From contig CAVSCI010000022.1 in NCBI GenBank assembly GCA_963726365.1, forward strand, positions 13,444 through 77,443: a stretch of 64,000 nucleotides of DNA. The letters are read 5' to 3'. Positions 46,056-55,805 of this stretch are shown here, one piece after another; position 1 is the first letter of the stretch, and each line of letters opens with the position of its first letter. This stretch comes from JAABQG01 sp963726365. GTDB taxonomy: Bacteria; Pseudomonadota; Gammaproteobacteria; Burkholderiales; Burkholderiaceae_C. The position numbers and the translations under genes are program-made. The notes beneath the pieces are model-generated. The model was given only the letters and a program-made list of their open reading frames with translations. It had not been told where the DNA came from and did no database searches.

Positions 46056-47329
46056 GCATCGTCATGCTGGTCACCATGGTGCTGTGCTTTGCACTCACCA
46101 TCTCGGTTGCGGTGTCGATCGGCCTGGCCTCCATCGTGGGCATTCAGGTCAACAACGCGAACATGCTGATCTCCGTGAAGGAGATGTTCAACGCGATCAA
46201 CAAGTTTCCGCTGGCCGCCATTCCGTTTTTCATCCTGGCCGGCAACATCATGGAAACCGGCGGCATTTCGCGCCGCCTGGTCGAATTTGCCAAGAGCATC
46301 GTCGGCGGCGTGCAGGGCGGCCTGCCCATGACCTGCGTGCTGACCTGCATGATCTTCGCGGCCGTGTCGGGCTCGTCGGTGGCCACCACCTTCGCGGTCG
46401 GCACGATCCTGATCCCGGCCCTGATCAAGCACGGCTACCCGACCACCTGGGCGGCGTCACTGCAGGCCACCAGCGCCGAACTCGGCGTGATCATCCCGCC
46501 GTCGATTCCGATGATCCTGTATGGCGTCAGCGCCGAAGTGTCGATCGGCGAAATGTTCATCGCCGGCTTCGGCCCGGGCCTCCTGATCGGCCTGGCCCTG
46601 ATGCTGTTTGTCTGGGTCTACTGCCGGATCAAGGGCTGGGGCAAGAACGATGGCGACGGCCGCCTGGGCTTCGGCCGCGCCACGCTGAAGGCCGGCTGGG
46701 CGCTGGCGATGCCGGTGATCATCCTGGGCGGCATCTACGGCGGCGTCTTCACGCCGACCGAGGCCTCTGCCGTGGCCGTGTTCTACGCGCTGATCGTCGG
46801 GCTGGTGATCTACCGCGAGATCAAGTTGCCCGACCTTGCCATCATCCTGCGCAAGTCGGTGCTGTCCAGCGCGGTGATCATGTTCATCATCGCCAACGCC
46901 GGGCTGTTTGCCTTCCTGATCACGCGCGCCGGCGTGCCGGACGCCATCGGCCATTGGCTGCAGGAGGTGCTCAAGTCGCCCGCCTACTTCCTGCTGGGCG
47001 TGAACGCCGCGCTGTTCCTGATCGGCATGTTCATCGAGACCAGCGCGGCCATCATCGTGCTGGCGCCGATCCTGGCGCCCGTGGCGATGCACTTCGGCAT
47101 CGATCCGGTGCACTTCGGTCTGGTGATGGTGGTGAACCTGGCGCTGGGCATGATCACGCCGCCCTTCGGCGTGAACCTGTTCGCCGCCTGCACGGTGGCG
47201 CGCATCTCGCTGGACCGCATGATCAAGGACCTGATTCCCTTCGTGCTGGTGATCCTCGCCTGCCTGATGGTCATCACTTACGTGCCGGTCCTGTCGCTGG
47301 GCCTGCGCGACCTGGTCTATGCCAAATAG
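46052..47329 (+). CDS. dctM: TRAP transporter large permease DctM
   Basis: A 425-residue membrane protein with about 12 hydrophobic segments. DctM signatures are FFILAGNIMETGGISRRLVEFAKSIVGG, AVSGSSVATTFAVGTILIPALIKHGYP and GVIIPPSIPMILYG. It forms the transport channel and is coupled to dctQ. It is intact, in contrast to dctQ. The operon ends here: an unrelated haem lipoprotein gene starts 131 nt downstream. Confidence 0.95.
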   Translation: MSIVMLVTMVLCFALTISVAVSIGLASIVGIQVNNANMLISVKEMFNAINKFPLAAIPFFILAGNIMETGGISRRLVEFAKSIVGGVQGGLPMTCVLTCMIFAAVSGSSVATTFAVGTILIPALIKHGYPTTWAASLQATSAELGVIIPPSIPMILYGVSAEVSIGEMFIAGFGPGLLIGLALMLFVWVYCRIKGWGKNDGDGRLGFGRATLKAGWALAMPVIILGGIYGGVFTPTEASAVAVFYALIVGLVIYREIKLPDLAIILRKSVLSSAVIMFIIANAGLFAFLITRAGVPDAIGHWLQEVLKSPAYFLLGVNAALFLIGMFIETSAAIIVLAPILAPVAMHFGIDPVHFGLVMVVNLALGMITPPFGVNLFAACTVARISLDRMIKDLIPFVLVILACLMVITYVPVLSLGLRDLVYAK

Positions 47330-47460
47330 ATGGCGCGCGTGAGCGCTTTCAGGCTGTTCAACGGCCGGCCGCCCCCTGGCCGATGCCTCCCTGTTGACGC
47401 CGGTTTTTGTCGCCCAACACCCCCCATTTGCGCTATCATGAACCTACTGGAGGGACCAGA

Positions 47461-47835
47461 ATGTTAACGAAACTGATCCGCGGCACCGCCGTGATAACGG
47501 GCGCACTGGTGATGTGCGCGTGTACCCCCAAGAACGTGAGCTACAGCAAGGACGTGCAGCCCATTCTTTCCAAGAACTGTTCCGAATGCCATGCGCCCGG
47601 AAAGCCAGGGCTCGAAGCCAGCGGGCTCGATACCACGAACTACCAGGCGGTCATGAAGGGCGGGAAATTCGGCGCGCTGGTCAAGCCCGGCGATGCCTTC
47701 ACCAGCGCCATGAACATGCTCGTGGAAGGACGCGCGGCACCTTCCATCCGCATGCCGCATGGCAAGGACAAGCTGCCTGACAAGGATATCGAGACGCTCA
47801 AGGTCTGGGTCAATGAAGGCGCAAAGAACAACTGA
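47461..47835 (+). CDS. small c-type cytochrome-like lipoprotein
   Basis: A 124-residue exported protein. The hydrophobic signal (TAVITGALVMCAC) ends in cysteines, so it is probably a lipoprotein, though the lipobox is not ideal. A single haem-binding CSECH follows at about residue 39, in DVQPILSKNCSECHAPGKPG, which resembles planctomycete-type cytochrome domains. The C-terminal region has PHGKDKLPDKDIETLKVWVNEGAKNN. It may be a periplasmic electron carrier. The start at 47461 follows TACTGGAGGGACCAGA. It is upstream of the glycine riboswitch and unlikely to be functionally tied to gcv. Confidence 0.78.
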   Translation: MLTKLIRGTAVITGALVMCACTPKNVSYSKDVQPILSKNCSECHAPGKPGLEASGLDTTNYQAVMKGGKFGALVKPGDAFTSAMNMLVEGRAAPSIRMPHGKDKLPDKDIETLKVWVNEGAKNN

Positions 47836-47885
47836 GCTCCGCAGGATCGACCTGCAACCGGATCCCAGGCGTTAGAATTCAAGGT

Positions 47886-48130
47886 GTCAGGAGAGCGCCG
47901 CCCGTTGAGGCGGCCGCCGAAGGCGCAGGAGGCCCCGAAACGGGTCCTGAACGCTCAGGCAAAAGGACTGACAAGCGCCTGAAAAGGCGTTTCCTCACTG
48001 GAGAGAGGCCCTGAGCGGTTCGCGTCGCAGCAAGGCCCACCGAAGGAGCAACCCGCAGCCTGCCACCGCGCCCCGAAGCGCGACGACGCAGGCCCGGCGA
48101 ATCTCTCAGGTAAAGCGGACAGAGAGGGCA
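47886..48130 (+). ncRNA. tandem glycine riboswitch upstream of gcvTHP
   Basis: Two glycine aptamers are in tandem. The first (about 47886-47975) has GGAGAGCG, CCGCCGAAGG and CGCTCAGGCAAAAGGACTGACA as separated conserved blocks. A short hairpin linker (GCGCCT/AGGCGT) follows. The second (about 47996-48130) has GGAGAGAGG, CACCGAAGGAG and CTCTCAGGTAAAGCGGACAGAGAG. This is the classical gcvT leader that senses glycine and turns on the cleavage system. Confidence 0.96.
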
Positions 48131-48132
48131 GC

Positions 48133-48153
48133 CCATGGCACGATGTGCCATGG
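48133..48153 (+). promoter_or_regulatory. riboswitch expression-platform hairpin candidate
   Basis: CCATGGCAC (48133-48141) and GTGCCATGG (48145-48153) form a perfect 9-bp stem with a GAT loop. It lies directly between the second glycine aptamer and the gcvT start. TTCTAGTTT follows, a weak U-tract. It could be a terminator or structural switch. Confidence 0.55.
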
Positions 48154-48180
48154 TTCTAGTTTGCCTGTCTGGAGAATGGT

Positions 48181-49311
48181 TTGTCTGCCACTGCCGCCCC
48201 TTTGCTCACCACGCCACTGAACGCATTGCACCTTGAACTCGGCGCCCGCATGGTGCCGTTTGCCGGTTATTCGATGCCGGTGCAATATCCCGCCGGCCTC
48301 GTGGCCGAACACCACCACACGCGCAACGGCGCTGGCTTGTTCGACGTGTCGCACATGGGCCAGTTGCGACTGGTGGGCGCGGACGCCGCTGCCGCGTTCG
48401 AATCGCTGATTCCCGTGGACGTGATCGGCCTGCCCGCCGGCAAACAGCGCTACGGCCTGCTGCTGACGGATGAAGGCACCATCATCGACGACTTGATGTT
48501 TGTGAACCGGAGCGTTGACATCTTCGTCATCGTCAATGGCGCCTGCAAGGTCGATGACATCGCGCATATCCAGGCCCGGATCGGCCAGCGCTGCGCCGTC
48601 ATCCCCATGCCAGAGCGCGCGCTGCTGGCCCTGCAGGGCCCGCAGGCCGTGGCGGCGCTGGCACGACTGGTGCCTGGCGTCGAAAAACTGGTGTTCATGA
48701 CCGGGGAAGGTTTCAAGTGGAACGGCGCGGACCTTTTCATCACGCGCAGCGGCTACACCGGCGAAGACGGGTTCGAGATTTCGGTGCACAACGATCAAGC
48801 CGAGGCACTGGCACGCGCCCTGCTCGCCCAGCCCGAGGTCAAGCCGATTGGTCTGGGCGCACGCAACTCGTTGCGCCTCGAAGCCGGCCTGTGCCTCTAC
48901 GGCAACGACATTGACACCACCACCACCCCGGTCGAGGCCGCGCTGAACTGGGCGATGCAGAAAGTGCGCCGCACCGGCGGCGCCCGGGCCGGCGGTTTCC
49001 CCGGCGCGGACAAAGTGCTCGCCCAATTGAACGGCACTTTGCCTTTGCAGCGGCTGCGCGTTGGCCTGGTGGCCAGCGAGCGCGTGCCCGTGCGAGAGCA
49101 CGTGAAGCTGGAAAACATGGACGGCCAGATCGTCGGCGAAGTCACCAGTGGCCTGCTCTCGCCCACGTTGAACCAGCCGGTGGCCATCGCCTATGTCGAG
49201 CCCGACTATGCGGTCGCAGGCACGGAGCTGTTTGCGATGGTGCGTGGCAAGCCGGTGCCGATGGAGGTGACCGCGACACCTTTCGTCCCGACCCGCTACC
49301 ACCGCGGCTGA
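48181..49311 (+). CDS. gcvT: glycine cleavage system aminomethyltransferase (T protein)
   Basis: GcvT transfers the aminomethyl carbon from lipoyl-GcvH to tetrahydrofolate, giving methylene-THF and ammonia. The protein is 376 residues. It has the folate-binding signatures FAGYSMPVQYP, GLFDVSHMGQ and SGYTGEDGFEI, and the C-terminal GEVTSGLLSPTLNQPVAIAYV. The start is TTG at 48181, 6 nt after GGAGAA; no ATG fits the conserved N-terminus. It is controlled by the glycine riboswitch. Confidence 0.95.
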   Translation: MSATAAPLLTTPLNALHLELGARMVPFAGYSMPVQYPAGLVAEHHHTRNGAGLFDVSHMGQLRLVGADAAAAFESLIPVDVIGLPAGKQRYGLLLTDEGTIIDDLMFVNRSVDIFVIVNGACKVDDIAHIQARIGQRCAVIPMPERALLALQGPQAVAALARLVPGVEKLVFMTGEGFKWNGADLFITRSGYTGEDGFEISVHNDQAEALARALLAQPEVKPIGLGARNSLRLEAGLCLYGNDIDTTTTPVEAALNWAMQKVRRTGGARAGGFPGADKVLAQLNGTLPLQRLRVGLVASERVPVREHVKLENMDGQIVGEVTSGLLSPTLNQPVAIAYVEPDYAVAGTELFAMVRGKPVPMEVTATPFVPTRYHRG

Positions 49312-49382
49312 ATCCGACCGCAGCCGTACCCCCTGGAATCCCCCCCTGTTTCTAGATGAGCCATCAATTTTTGGAGAAACCC

Positions 49383-49754
49383 ATGAGCATGAAATACACC
49401 GAAGACCACGAATGGATCAACGTGGAAGGCGATGTCGCCACCGTTGGCATCACCCACCATGCGCAAGATGCCCTGGGTGACGTGGTGTTCGTGGAGCTGC
49501 CCGACGTTGGCAAGACCATTGCCCAGAAGGAGGTCGCCGGCGTGGTGGAATCCGTCAAGGCTGCGGCCGACGTGTACATGCCGGTGAGTGGCGAAATCGT
49601 TGAAGTCAACGAGGCCCTGCGCGCCGACCCCTCGCTGGCCAACAGCGACCCGCTGGGCGCCGGCTGGTTCTTCAAGGTCAAGCTGTCCAGCGCCGGTGAA
49701 GTGGCTGCGCTGCTGGACGAGACCGCCTACACCGCGTTCGCGGCCAACGCCTGA
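49383..49754 (+). CDS. gcvH: glycine cleavage system protein H
   Basis: The lipoyl carrier of the glycine cleavage system, 123 residues. The lipoylated lysine is in GVVESVKAAADVY, the standard ESVKA context. The ATG at 49383 follows TTTTGGAGAAACCC. It shuttles the aminomethyl group between GcvP and GcvT. It lies 71 nt after gcvT and 70 nt before gcvP in the same operon. Confidence 0.97.
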   Translation: MSMKYTEDHEWINVEGDVATVGITHHAQDALGDVVFVELPDVGKTIAQKEVAGVVESVKAAADVYMPVSGEIVEVNEALRADPSLANSDPLGAGWFFKVKLSSAGEVAALLDETAYTAFAANA

Positions 49755-49824
49755 TTGGCAAAGCCTTGCGTGCGGGGCATTCTGCGGAGTGCCCCGTGCC
49801 CAATGTTTTGATCGGGAGTCTTCC

Positions 49825-52726
49825 ATGCTGATGCCATCCGCCCTGCCCTTGGGCGAACTCGAAAACCCCACGGAATTCATCGCCCGCCACATCGGCATCA
49901 GCGCCGCCGACGAGGTTCACATGCTGTCGGTGATCGGTGAGGCCTCGCGCCGCACGCTGATCGACTCCATCGTGCCGCGCAGCATCGCCCGCAGCGCGCC
50001 CATGGACCTGCCGCCCGCCGTGACCGAAGCCGCCGCGCTGGCCGAACTCAAGGCGATGGCAAAGAAGAATCAGGTGCTCAGGAGCTTCATCGGCCAGGGC
50101 TACTACGGCACCCACACGCCCGGCGTCATCCTGCGCAACATCCTGGAAAACCCCGCCTGGTACACCGCCTACACGCCCTACCAGGCCGAAATTTCGCAGG
50201 GCCGCATGGAGGCGCTGGTCAACTTCCAGACGATGGTGACCGACCTCACCGGCATGGACATCGCCAACGCCTCGATGCTTGACGAGGCCACCGCCGCCGC
50301 CGAGGCCATGACGCTGGCCCGGCGCTCGGTCAAGAGCAGATCCAGCACCTTCCTCGTGGCCGGCGACTGCCACCCGCAAACCATCGAAGTGATCCAGACC
50401 CGCGCCCGCCCGCTGGGGCTGACCGTGAAGCTAGCCAATTCGGCGTCGGAGTGGGCCGAGGCGCTGGCGGGTGGCGATTACTTCGCCGTGCTGGCGCAGT
50501 ACCCGTCCACCAGCGGCCGCATTGACGACCTGCGCGCCGACGTGTTGACGGTGCACAGCAAGCAGGCCGCCTTCATCGTGGCCGCCGACCTGCTGGCGCT
50601 CACGTTGCTGGTGCCGCCCGGCGAGTTCGACGCCGACATCGTGGTCGGCACCACGCAGCGCTTCGGCATGCCCATGGGCGCGGGCGGCCCCCATGCCGCG
50701 TACATGGCCTGCCGTGACGAATACAAGCGTTCCATGCCGGGCCGCCTGGTAGGCGTGAGCGTGGACACGCATGGCAACCCGGCCTACCGCCTGGCACTGC
50801 AGACCCGTGAACAGCACATCCGACGCGAAAAGGCCACCTCCAACATCTGCACGGCGCAGGTTCTGCCGGCCGTGGTCGCCAGCATGTATGCCGTGTACCA
50901 CGGACCGCAGGGTCTGAAACGCATCGCGCAGCGCGTGGCCAGCTATACCGCCCTCCTGGCCCAGGGCCTGGCGCAGCTCGGATGGAAACCCACCAGCACC
51001 AGCGCTTTCGACACGCTGACCTTCAAGACCGGCGACCGGGCCGCCAGCCTGATGGCCAGGGCCCGCGCGGCCGGCGCCAACCTGCGCCTGTCCTGGGGTG
51101 ACTGCATCAGCCTGTCACTGGACGAGACCACCACCCGCGACGACATCGCCCTGCTGTGGTCCGTGTTTGCGAGGGACGGCCAGACGCTGCCCATGTTCGA
51201 TGCGTTCGAGAAAGGCCTCGAGCCGCTGATCCCCGCCGAGCTGCGCCGCACCAGCGCTTTCCTCACGCACCCGGTGTTCAACCGCTACCACTCCGAGACC
51301 GGCATGCTGCGCTACATCCGGGCGCTGAGCGACAAGGACCTGGCGCTGGACCGCAGCATGATCCCCCTGGGCAGCTGCACCATGAAACTCAACGCCACCA
51401 GCGAGATGATCCCCATCACCTGGCCCGAGTTCGCCAACGTCCATCCTTTTGCGCCAGCCGACCAGTTGCAGGGCTACAAGGAGCTGGACGAACAGCTGCG
51501 CGCCTGGCTGTGCCAGGCCACGGGCTACGCCGGCATCAGCCTGCAGCCCAACGCCGGTTCGCAGGGCGAATACGCCGGCCTGCTGGCGATCAAGGCTTTC
51601 CATGACGCCCATGGCCAGGGCCACCGCAACATCTGCCTGATCCCATCCTCCGCGCACGGCACCAACCCGGCCAGCGCGCAGATGGCGGGCCTGCAAGTGG
51701 TCGTGACCAAATGCGATGACAGCGGCAACGTGGACATGGCCGACCTGCAGGCCAGGTGCGAGCAGCACAGCGCCAACCTGGCCGCCGTGATGATCACCTA
51801 CCCCAGCACGCACGGCGTGTTCGAGACCCAGGTCAAGGAACTCTGCGCCCTGGTGCACCGCCACGGCGGCCGCGTCTATGTGGACGGCGCCAACATGAAC
51901 GCGCTGGTCGGCGTGGCCGCACCGGGCGAGTTCGGCGGCGACGTGAGCCACCTGAACCTGCACAAGACCTTCTGCATTCCGCACGGTGGCGGCGGCCCGG
52001 GCGTCGGCCCGGTGTGCGTCGTGGAAGACCTTGTGCCATATCTCCCGGGGCATGCGACCGGCGGCGTTCCCGGCGGCGTGGGCGCTGTCAGCGCTGCGCC
52101 CTTTGGGCAACGCCGCAGTCCTGCCGATCAGCTGGATGTACTGCCGCATGATGGGCGCCGATGGACTCAAGCACGCCACCGAAGCCGCCATCCTGGCCGC
52201 CAACTACATCAGCAAGCGACTCAAAGACCACTACCCCACGCTGTACGCATCGGCCAACGGGCATGTCGCCCACGAGTGCATCCTGGACCTGCGCCGCCTG
52301 AAGGACACCAGCGGTGTGATGGCCGAGGACGTGGCCAAGCGCCTGATGGACTACGGCTTCCACGCGCCCACGCTGAGCTTCCCCGTCGTCAACACCTTGA
52401 TGGTCGAGCCCACCGAGAGCGAAACGCTCGAAGAACTGGACCGATTCATCGACGCCATGATCGCCATCCGCGAAGAAATCCGTCTGGTTGAAACCGGCCT
52501 CTGGCCGCAGGACGACAACCCGCTCAAGCACGCCCCCCACACGGCCGACAGCCTGATGGCCGCCGAGTGGACGCACCCCTACGCGCGCGACGTCGGTGCC
52601 GCCACGGCCGGCCGCAAGCATGCGCAGGTTGCGGTGAAATACTGGCCGCCGATTGGCCGCGTGGACAACGTCTATGGCGACCGCAACCTGTTCTGCAGCT
52701 GCGTGCCAGTATCCGAACTGGCCTGA
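49825..52726 (+). CDS. gcvP: glycine dehydrogenase (decarboxylating), P protein (one frameshift as read)
   Basis: The PLP-dependent P protein decarboxylates glycine and loads the aminomethyl group on GcvH. It is 966 residues after repair, the normal length, with two homologous halves. The PLP lysine motif LHKTFCIPHGGGGPGVGP and the N-terminal FIARHIG are conserved. An extra T in 52102-52104 breaks the frame between VGAVSAAP and LGNAAVLPISWMYCRMMG. The ATG is at 49825. A palindromic dispersed element follows the stop codon and can act as terminator. Confidence 0.96.
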
Positions 52727-52735
52727 CAAACTTCT

Positions 52736-52785
52736 TTTCTTATAGCTGAAGATGACCGGATGACGCTGGCTTCCGGTCATTTTCA
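52736..52785 (+). repeat. ATAGC-type palindromic dispersed element, copy d (terminator-like)
   Basis: ATAGC is at 52742-52746. ATGACCGGA (52752-52760) and TCCGGTCAT (52772-52780) form a perfect 9-bp stem around TGACGCTGGCT, followed by TTTCATT. It lies 9 nt after gcvP and before the convergent lipoprotein gene. This copy shows most clearly that the element can serve as a terminator hairpin. Confidence 0.85.
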
Positions 52786-52830
52786 TTCATATTTACGGCT
52801 GGGAAGCCGTTTCGCGCCGACTCGGCGGCA

Positions 52831-53407
52831 TTAGCGGCCCGAGCGGGCCTGCAAACCCGCCTTCAAGGCCGCGGCCATATCGGCGGGCAGTGTCTGCACC
52901 CCTTTCACCACGCCAGGCCCACCGTCCTGCCAGCGAATCGAGAACTCGCGATCCGGCTCGCGCCGCCCTGGCCGGTACACCGCCACATCCACCACGACCT
53001 CCGTGCCGCCTTCGACGAGGGCGGCTGACGACAGCAGCTTGACCGTGGGGCCCAGCTCCCGCACGGTCAGCACCAGCAGCAGGTCCGATCCGGGGGGCAC
53101 GGCAAACGACCGTGACGCCCGGGTCCACGCGGGCCACCGCCGCCGAAGGAAAGCAGACGCCATCGGCAAAGAAACGGGTAACGCCTTGCGCTGCAGCCGC
53201 TTCACGCTCGGGCACGTCCTTCTGGTCCGCCCGCCAACGGGTGCGCCAGAGCACCGACGCCTTCACGGCCGCCTGGGGCTGGCAGACCGGCGCCTGGTCC
53301 GGTGGCGTCAACGTGACCCGGGTCGTGGCCGTGCCCGCGCATCCGCCCAGCAGTGCAGCCGTCACCAGTGCCGCGACCAGGAGCGGGGAAAGAAACCAAC
53401 TTTGCAT
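52831..53407 (-). CDS. hypothetical lipoprotein (one frameshift as read)
   Basis: After repair it is 191 residues. A signal peptide with a clear lipobox (AALLGGCAG) starts at the ATG complementary to 53405-53407. The body has no recognised domain; it contains DLLLVLTVRELGPTVKLLSSAALVEGGTEVVVDVAVYRPG and ends with MAAALKAGLQARSGR. The frame breaks in the CCCGGG run at about 53117-53122. With one base removed, DPASRSFAVPPGSDLL joins the two parts. It may be an outer-membrane lipoprotein of unknown role. Confidence 0.72.
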
Positions 53408-53427
53408 GGGTAGCCTCCTGTCGGGTT

Positions 53428-53988
53428 TCAACGCTCTGGCGCGGCCTTGGCCGTTCCATCTTTCGCCGGGGTCCCGGAACCATCCGCGCGGAAGCCTTCG
53501 TGGAACATCACCGTGCCGCGCGGCAGGTGCCCGTCAAACGACAGCGCGAAGAAGACCTCCGGCGGCACCCCTTCGAGCACCAGTTCCGGCGCATTCCTGA
53601 AGCCGAACTGCCGGTAGTAGCCCGGATGCCCGACCAGACAGCAGCCTTGGGCCCCCATGGCTTTCAGGCGCGCCAGGCCTTCCTGAATCAGCGCCCGGCC
53701 CACGCCCTGCCGCTGGAACTGCGGCAGCACCGACACCGGGCCAAGGCCATACCAGTTCGGGGATCCGTCCGACAGGACCACGGGCGAAAATCCGATATGG
53801 CCGATCACACGGCCCCCGGCTTCGGCGACGAGCGACACCGTGAGGGCCCCGGCCGCGCGCAGGGCCGCAACGATGAATTGCTCGGTGTGCTGGCTGATCG
53901 CCAGGGTCTCGAAGGCGGCGGCGGTGACTTCCGTGATCGCGCCGGCGTCGGCCGCAGTTTCGTTGCGGAGCGTGAACTTCACAGTCAT
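53428..53988 (-). CDS. GNAT family N-acetyltransferase (YhbS-like)
   Basis: A 186-residue acetyltransferase starting MTVKFTLRNETAADAGAITEV. The acetyl-CoA binding loop is in LPQFQRQGVGRALIQEGLARLKAMGA (Q/R-x2-G-x-G/A pattern). GYYRQFGFRNA and LSFDGHLPRGTVMFHEGF match the YhbS subgroup. The substrate is unknown. The start is the ATG complementary to 53986-53988. Confidence 0.87.
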   Translation of the reverse strand: MTVKFTLRNETAADAGAITEVTAAAFETLAISQHTEQFIVAALRAAGALTVSLVAEAGGRVIGHIGFSPVVLSDGSPNWYGLGPVSVLPQFQRQGVGRALIQEGLARLKAMGAQGCCLVGHPGYYRQFGFRNAPELVLEGVPPEVFFALSFDGHLPRGTVMFHEGFRADGSGTPAKDGTAKAAPER

Positions 53989-54034
53989 GGGCTCTGTTTC
54001 TTGTGTGCTTTCCGGGTCGGTCCTTGTGCTCGAA

Positions 54035-54979
54035 CTATGGCGCCGAATGGGAGCGAATGAAGGCCTGCACCTCGGCGCGGATGCGCGGCTGCTCCACCGC
54101 AATCAGCAGATGCCCGCCGCGCTCGAAGCGACGCAGCCGGGCACCGGGGATGGTCGCGGCCGCGAACTCCGCGTTGCGCACCAGCTGCAGCGTGTCATCC
54201 GTGGCGTGAAAGATCAGTGTGGGCGCGCGAACGGCCGCAATGCGCCCGTCGGGCATCGCCGCGCGGTTGTCCAGCGCCACCCCGGCATAGCGCGGGGCGA
54301 CGGGGTTCATGAAGTCGATGACCTGGTCCACGACCCATTGCTGCTCGGGCGTGAACCTGGCGATGACCTCGTCGCTCGCGCCCAGGAGATGCATGAGCGG
54401 TTTGCGCAGTGCGGTGCTGACGCCCCAGTAGGCCAGGTCATATTTGAAGAGGGTCTTCAACATATCGCCCGAGCGGTTCGCCTCGGCTTGCTGCGGATCG
54501 GTGGACGACGCCACGCCGCACGAAAGCAGTACCAGCGACTGCACCCGCTCGGGGTATTTCAGCGCAAAGAACAGCGCCGAAGGCCCGCCCTGCGACATCG
54601 CGACCACCGCCGTTTGCCGGATGCCCAGATGATCCAGAAGGCGGGCATAGGCGTCGGCCTGGGTCTCGAAGGTGGCGCCCGGGGGCAGCGTCGAGCGCAG
54701 GTAGCCGTAGCGCGACGGCGCGATCCAGTGAAAACCGTCGCCGATCACGGCACCTGCGATCAGCGCCCCCTGGTCGAAGCCACCGCCACTGCCATGCACC
54801 ACAAGCACGGGCGGGCCCGCGCCGCCCTCCACGTATTCGATGCGCTCGCCTCCTGCAGCGAAGACCTTGCTCTGGCCCGCGATGCGGTCGTATGCGCGGC
54901 CCATCTGCCACAGGTACACACCCGCGATGACAACAACCAGTGCCGCCATCGTCAGCGTGATCCATCGCAGGACAGACAT
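54035..54979 (-). CDS. alpha/beta hydrolase, membrane anchored
   Basis: A 314-residue alpha/beta-fold hydrolase. One N-terminal hydrophobic segment (LTMAALVVVIAGVYLW) serves as anchor or signal. The oxyanion motif is VVHGSGGGFDQG, the nucleophile serine is in AMSQGGPSA, the acid is in FHATDDTL and the histidine is in RGGHLLIA. The substrate is unknown. The start is the ATG complementary to 54977-54979. Confidence 0.86.
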   Translation of the reverse strand: MSVLRWITLTMAALVVVIAGVYLWQMGRAYDRIAGQSKVFAAGGERIEYVEGGAGPPVLVVHGSGGGFDQGALIAGAVIGDGFHWIAPSRYGYLRSTLPPGATFETQADAYARLLDHLGIRQTAVVAMSQGGPSALFFALKYPERVQSLVLLSCGVASSTDPQQAEANRSGDMLKTLFKYDLAYWGVSTALRKPLMHLLGASDEVIARFTPEQQWVVDQVIDFMNPVAPRYAGVALDNRAAMPDGRIAAVRAPTLIFHATDDTLQLVRNAEFAAATIPGARLRRFERGGHLLIAVEQPRIRAEVQAFIRSHSAP

Positions 54980-55141
54980 GGTGTGAACGGGTCCGTGAAG
55001 TGAATCTGGGCTACGGCCCCGGCTGGCTGGCCAGCCCCGAAGCGTGCGAAGAAATCTCGTGCACGCGTTGAAAGGCCGTTCGCGCTGCACGGGCCTGCGC
55101 CGCTTCCCGCGCGGGTCCGGTGGAATGATGGATGGAACGGC

Positions 55142-55477
55142 TCACGAATGAGAAACTGTCCTGGAGAACACGTTGAGAACGACAACCCCTGCCACGATCA
55201 ATGAAAGTCCAATGATTGCGGGAACGTCCAGCGCCTGCCCAAAGAAGACCCATGCGATCAGCGCGATGAGTGCGACCCCTGCGCCGGACCAGATCGCATA
55301 CGCCACACCGATCGGAATCGTCCTGAGCGTGAGCGACAGGAAATAGAAGGCTGACAGGTAGCCAACGACAACGATGAGCGATGGCCACAGGCGAGTGAAC
55401 TCTTCAGACGCCTTGAGGGCTGACGTGGCAATGACTTCGCTGACAATCGCCACTCCAAGAAATATCCATTGTTTCAT
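55142..55477 (-). CDS. small multidrug resistance (SMR) family transporter
   Basis: A 111-residue four-helix transporter. The essential glutamate E14 is in FLGVAIVSEVIATSALKAS, and YFLSLTLRTIPIGVAYAIWSGAGVALI is the SMR signature. It is an EmrE/QacE-type proton-coupled exporter of cationic or guanidinium compounds. The subtype cannot be fixed without a tree. The start is the ATG complementary to 55475-55477. Confidence 0.9.
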   Translation of the reverse strand: MKQWIFLGVAIVSEVIATSALKASEEFTRLWPSLIVVVGYLSAFYFLSLTLRTIPIGVAYAIWSGAGVALIALIAWVFFGQALDVPAIIGLSLIVAGVVVLNVFSRTVSHS

Positions 55478-55805
55478 TCGCACGATCCTCGGGTTTGGGA
55501 CTTCCAAGCCAGGCGCAGTCCGGCGCAGGCAGCATAGGCCGCGAGCGGAATATGTCAATCATTCCGAGGCTGCCTGGCACGGCCATTCGGTACATTTTTC
55601 ATAGCTTGAAATGACCAATCCACGCTGGGTACTGGCCATTTTTTCACTTAAAGCCAGTTTAATGACCCTGGCAGCCCCCTTGAACGCGCGGACACCCTCC
55701 CGCCCCGCGCCCACCCACACGCGACAGCGCTTTTGCCTTCAATCCCGGACAATCCAGCCTTTCCCGTTTGCCCCTTGAACGCCCTGCCCAGGAAAGGAGT
55801 CCGTC
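55478..55805. other. 328-nt divergent intergenic region
   Basis: It lies between the SMR gene (minus) and the DUF2889 gene (plus). It holds dispersed element copy e (55594-55647). Close to its end is the AGGAAAGGAG ribosome binding site that decides the TTG start of the DUF2889 gene. I see no other gene in it. Confidence 0.55.
55594..55647 (+). repeat. ATAGC-type palindromic dispersed element, copy e
   Basis: Blocks: ATAGC at 55601-55605, ATGACC at 55611-55616, CACGCTGG at 55621-55628, then TGGCCATTTTTT from 55633. It is the closest match to the consensus, and the only copy between divergent genes. Confidence 0.8.

Noticed and set aside
46084..47397. 437-codon frame overlapping dctM in another frame
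   Set aside because: dctM has clear DctM motifs; the other frame is a shadow.
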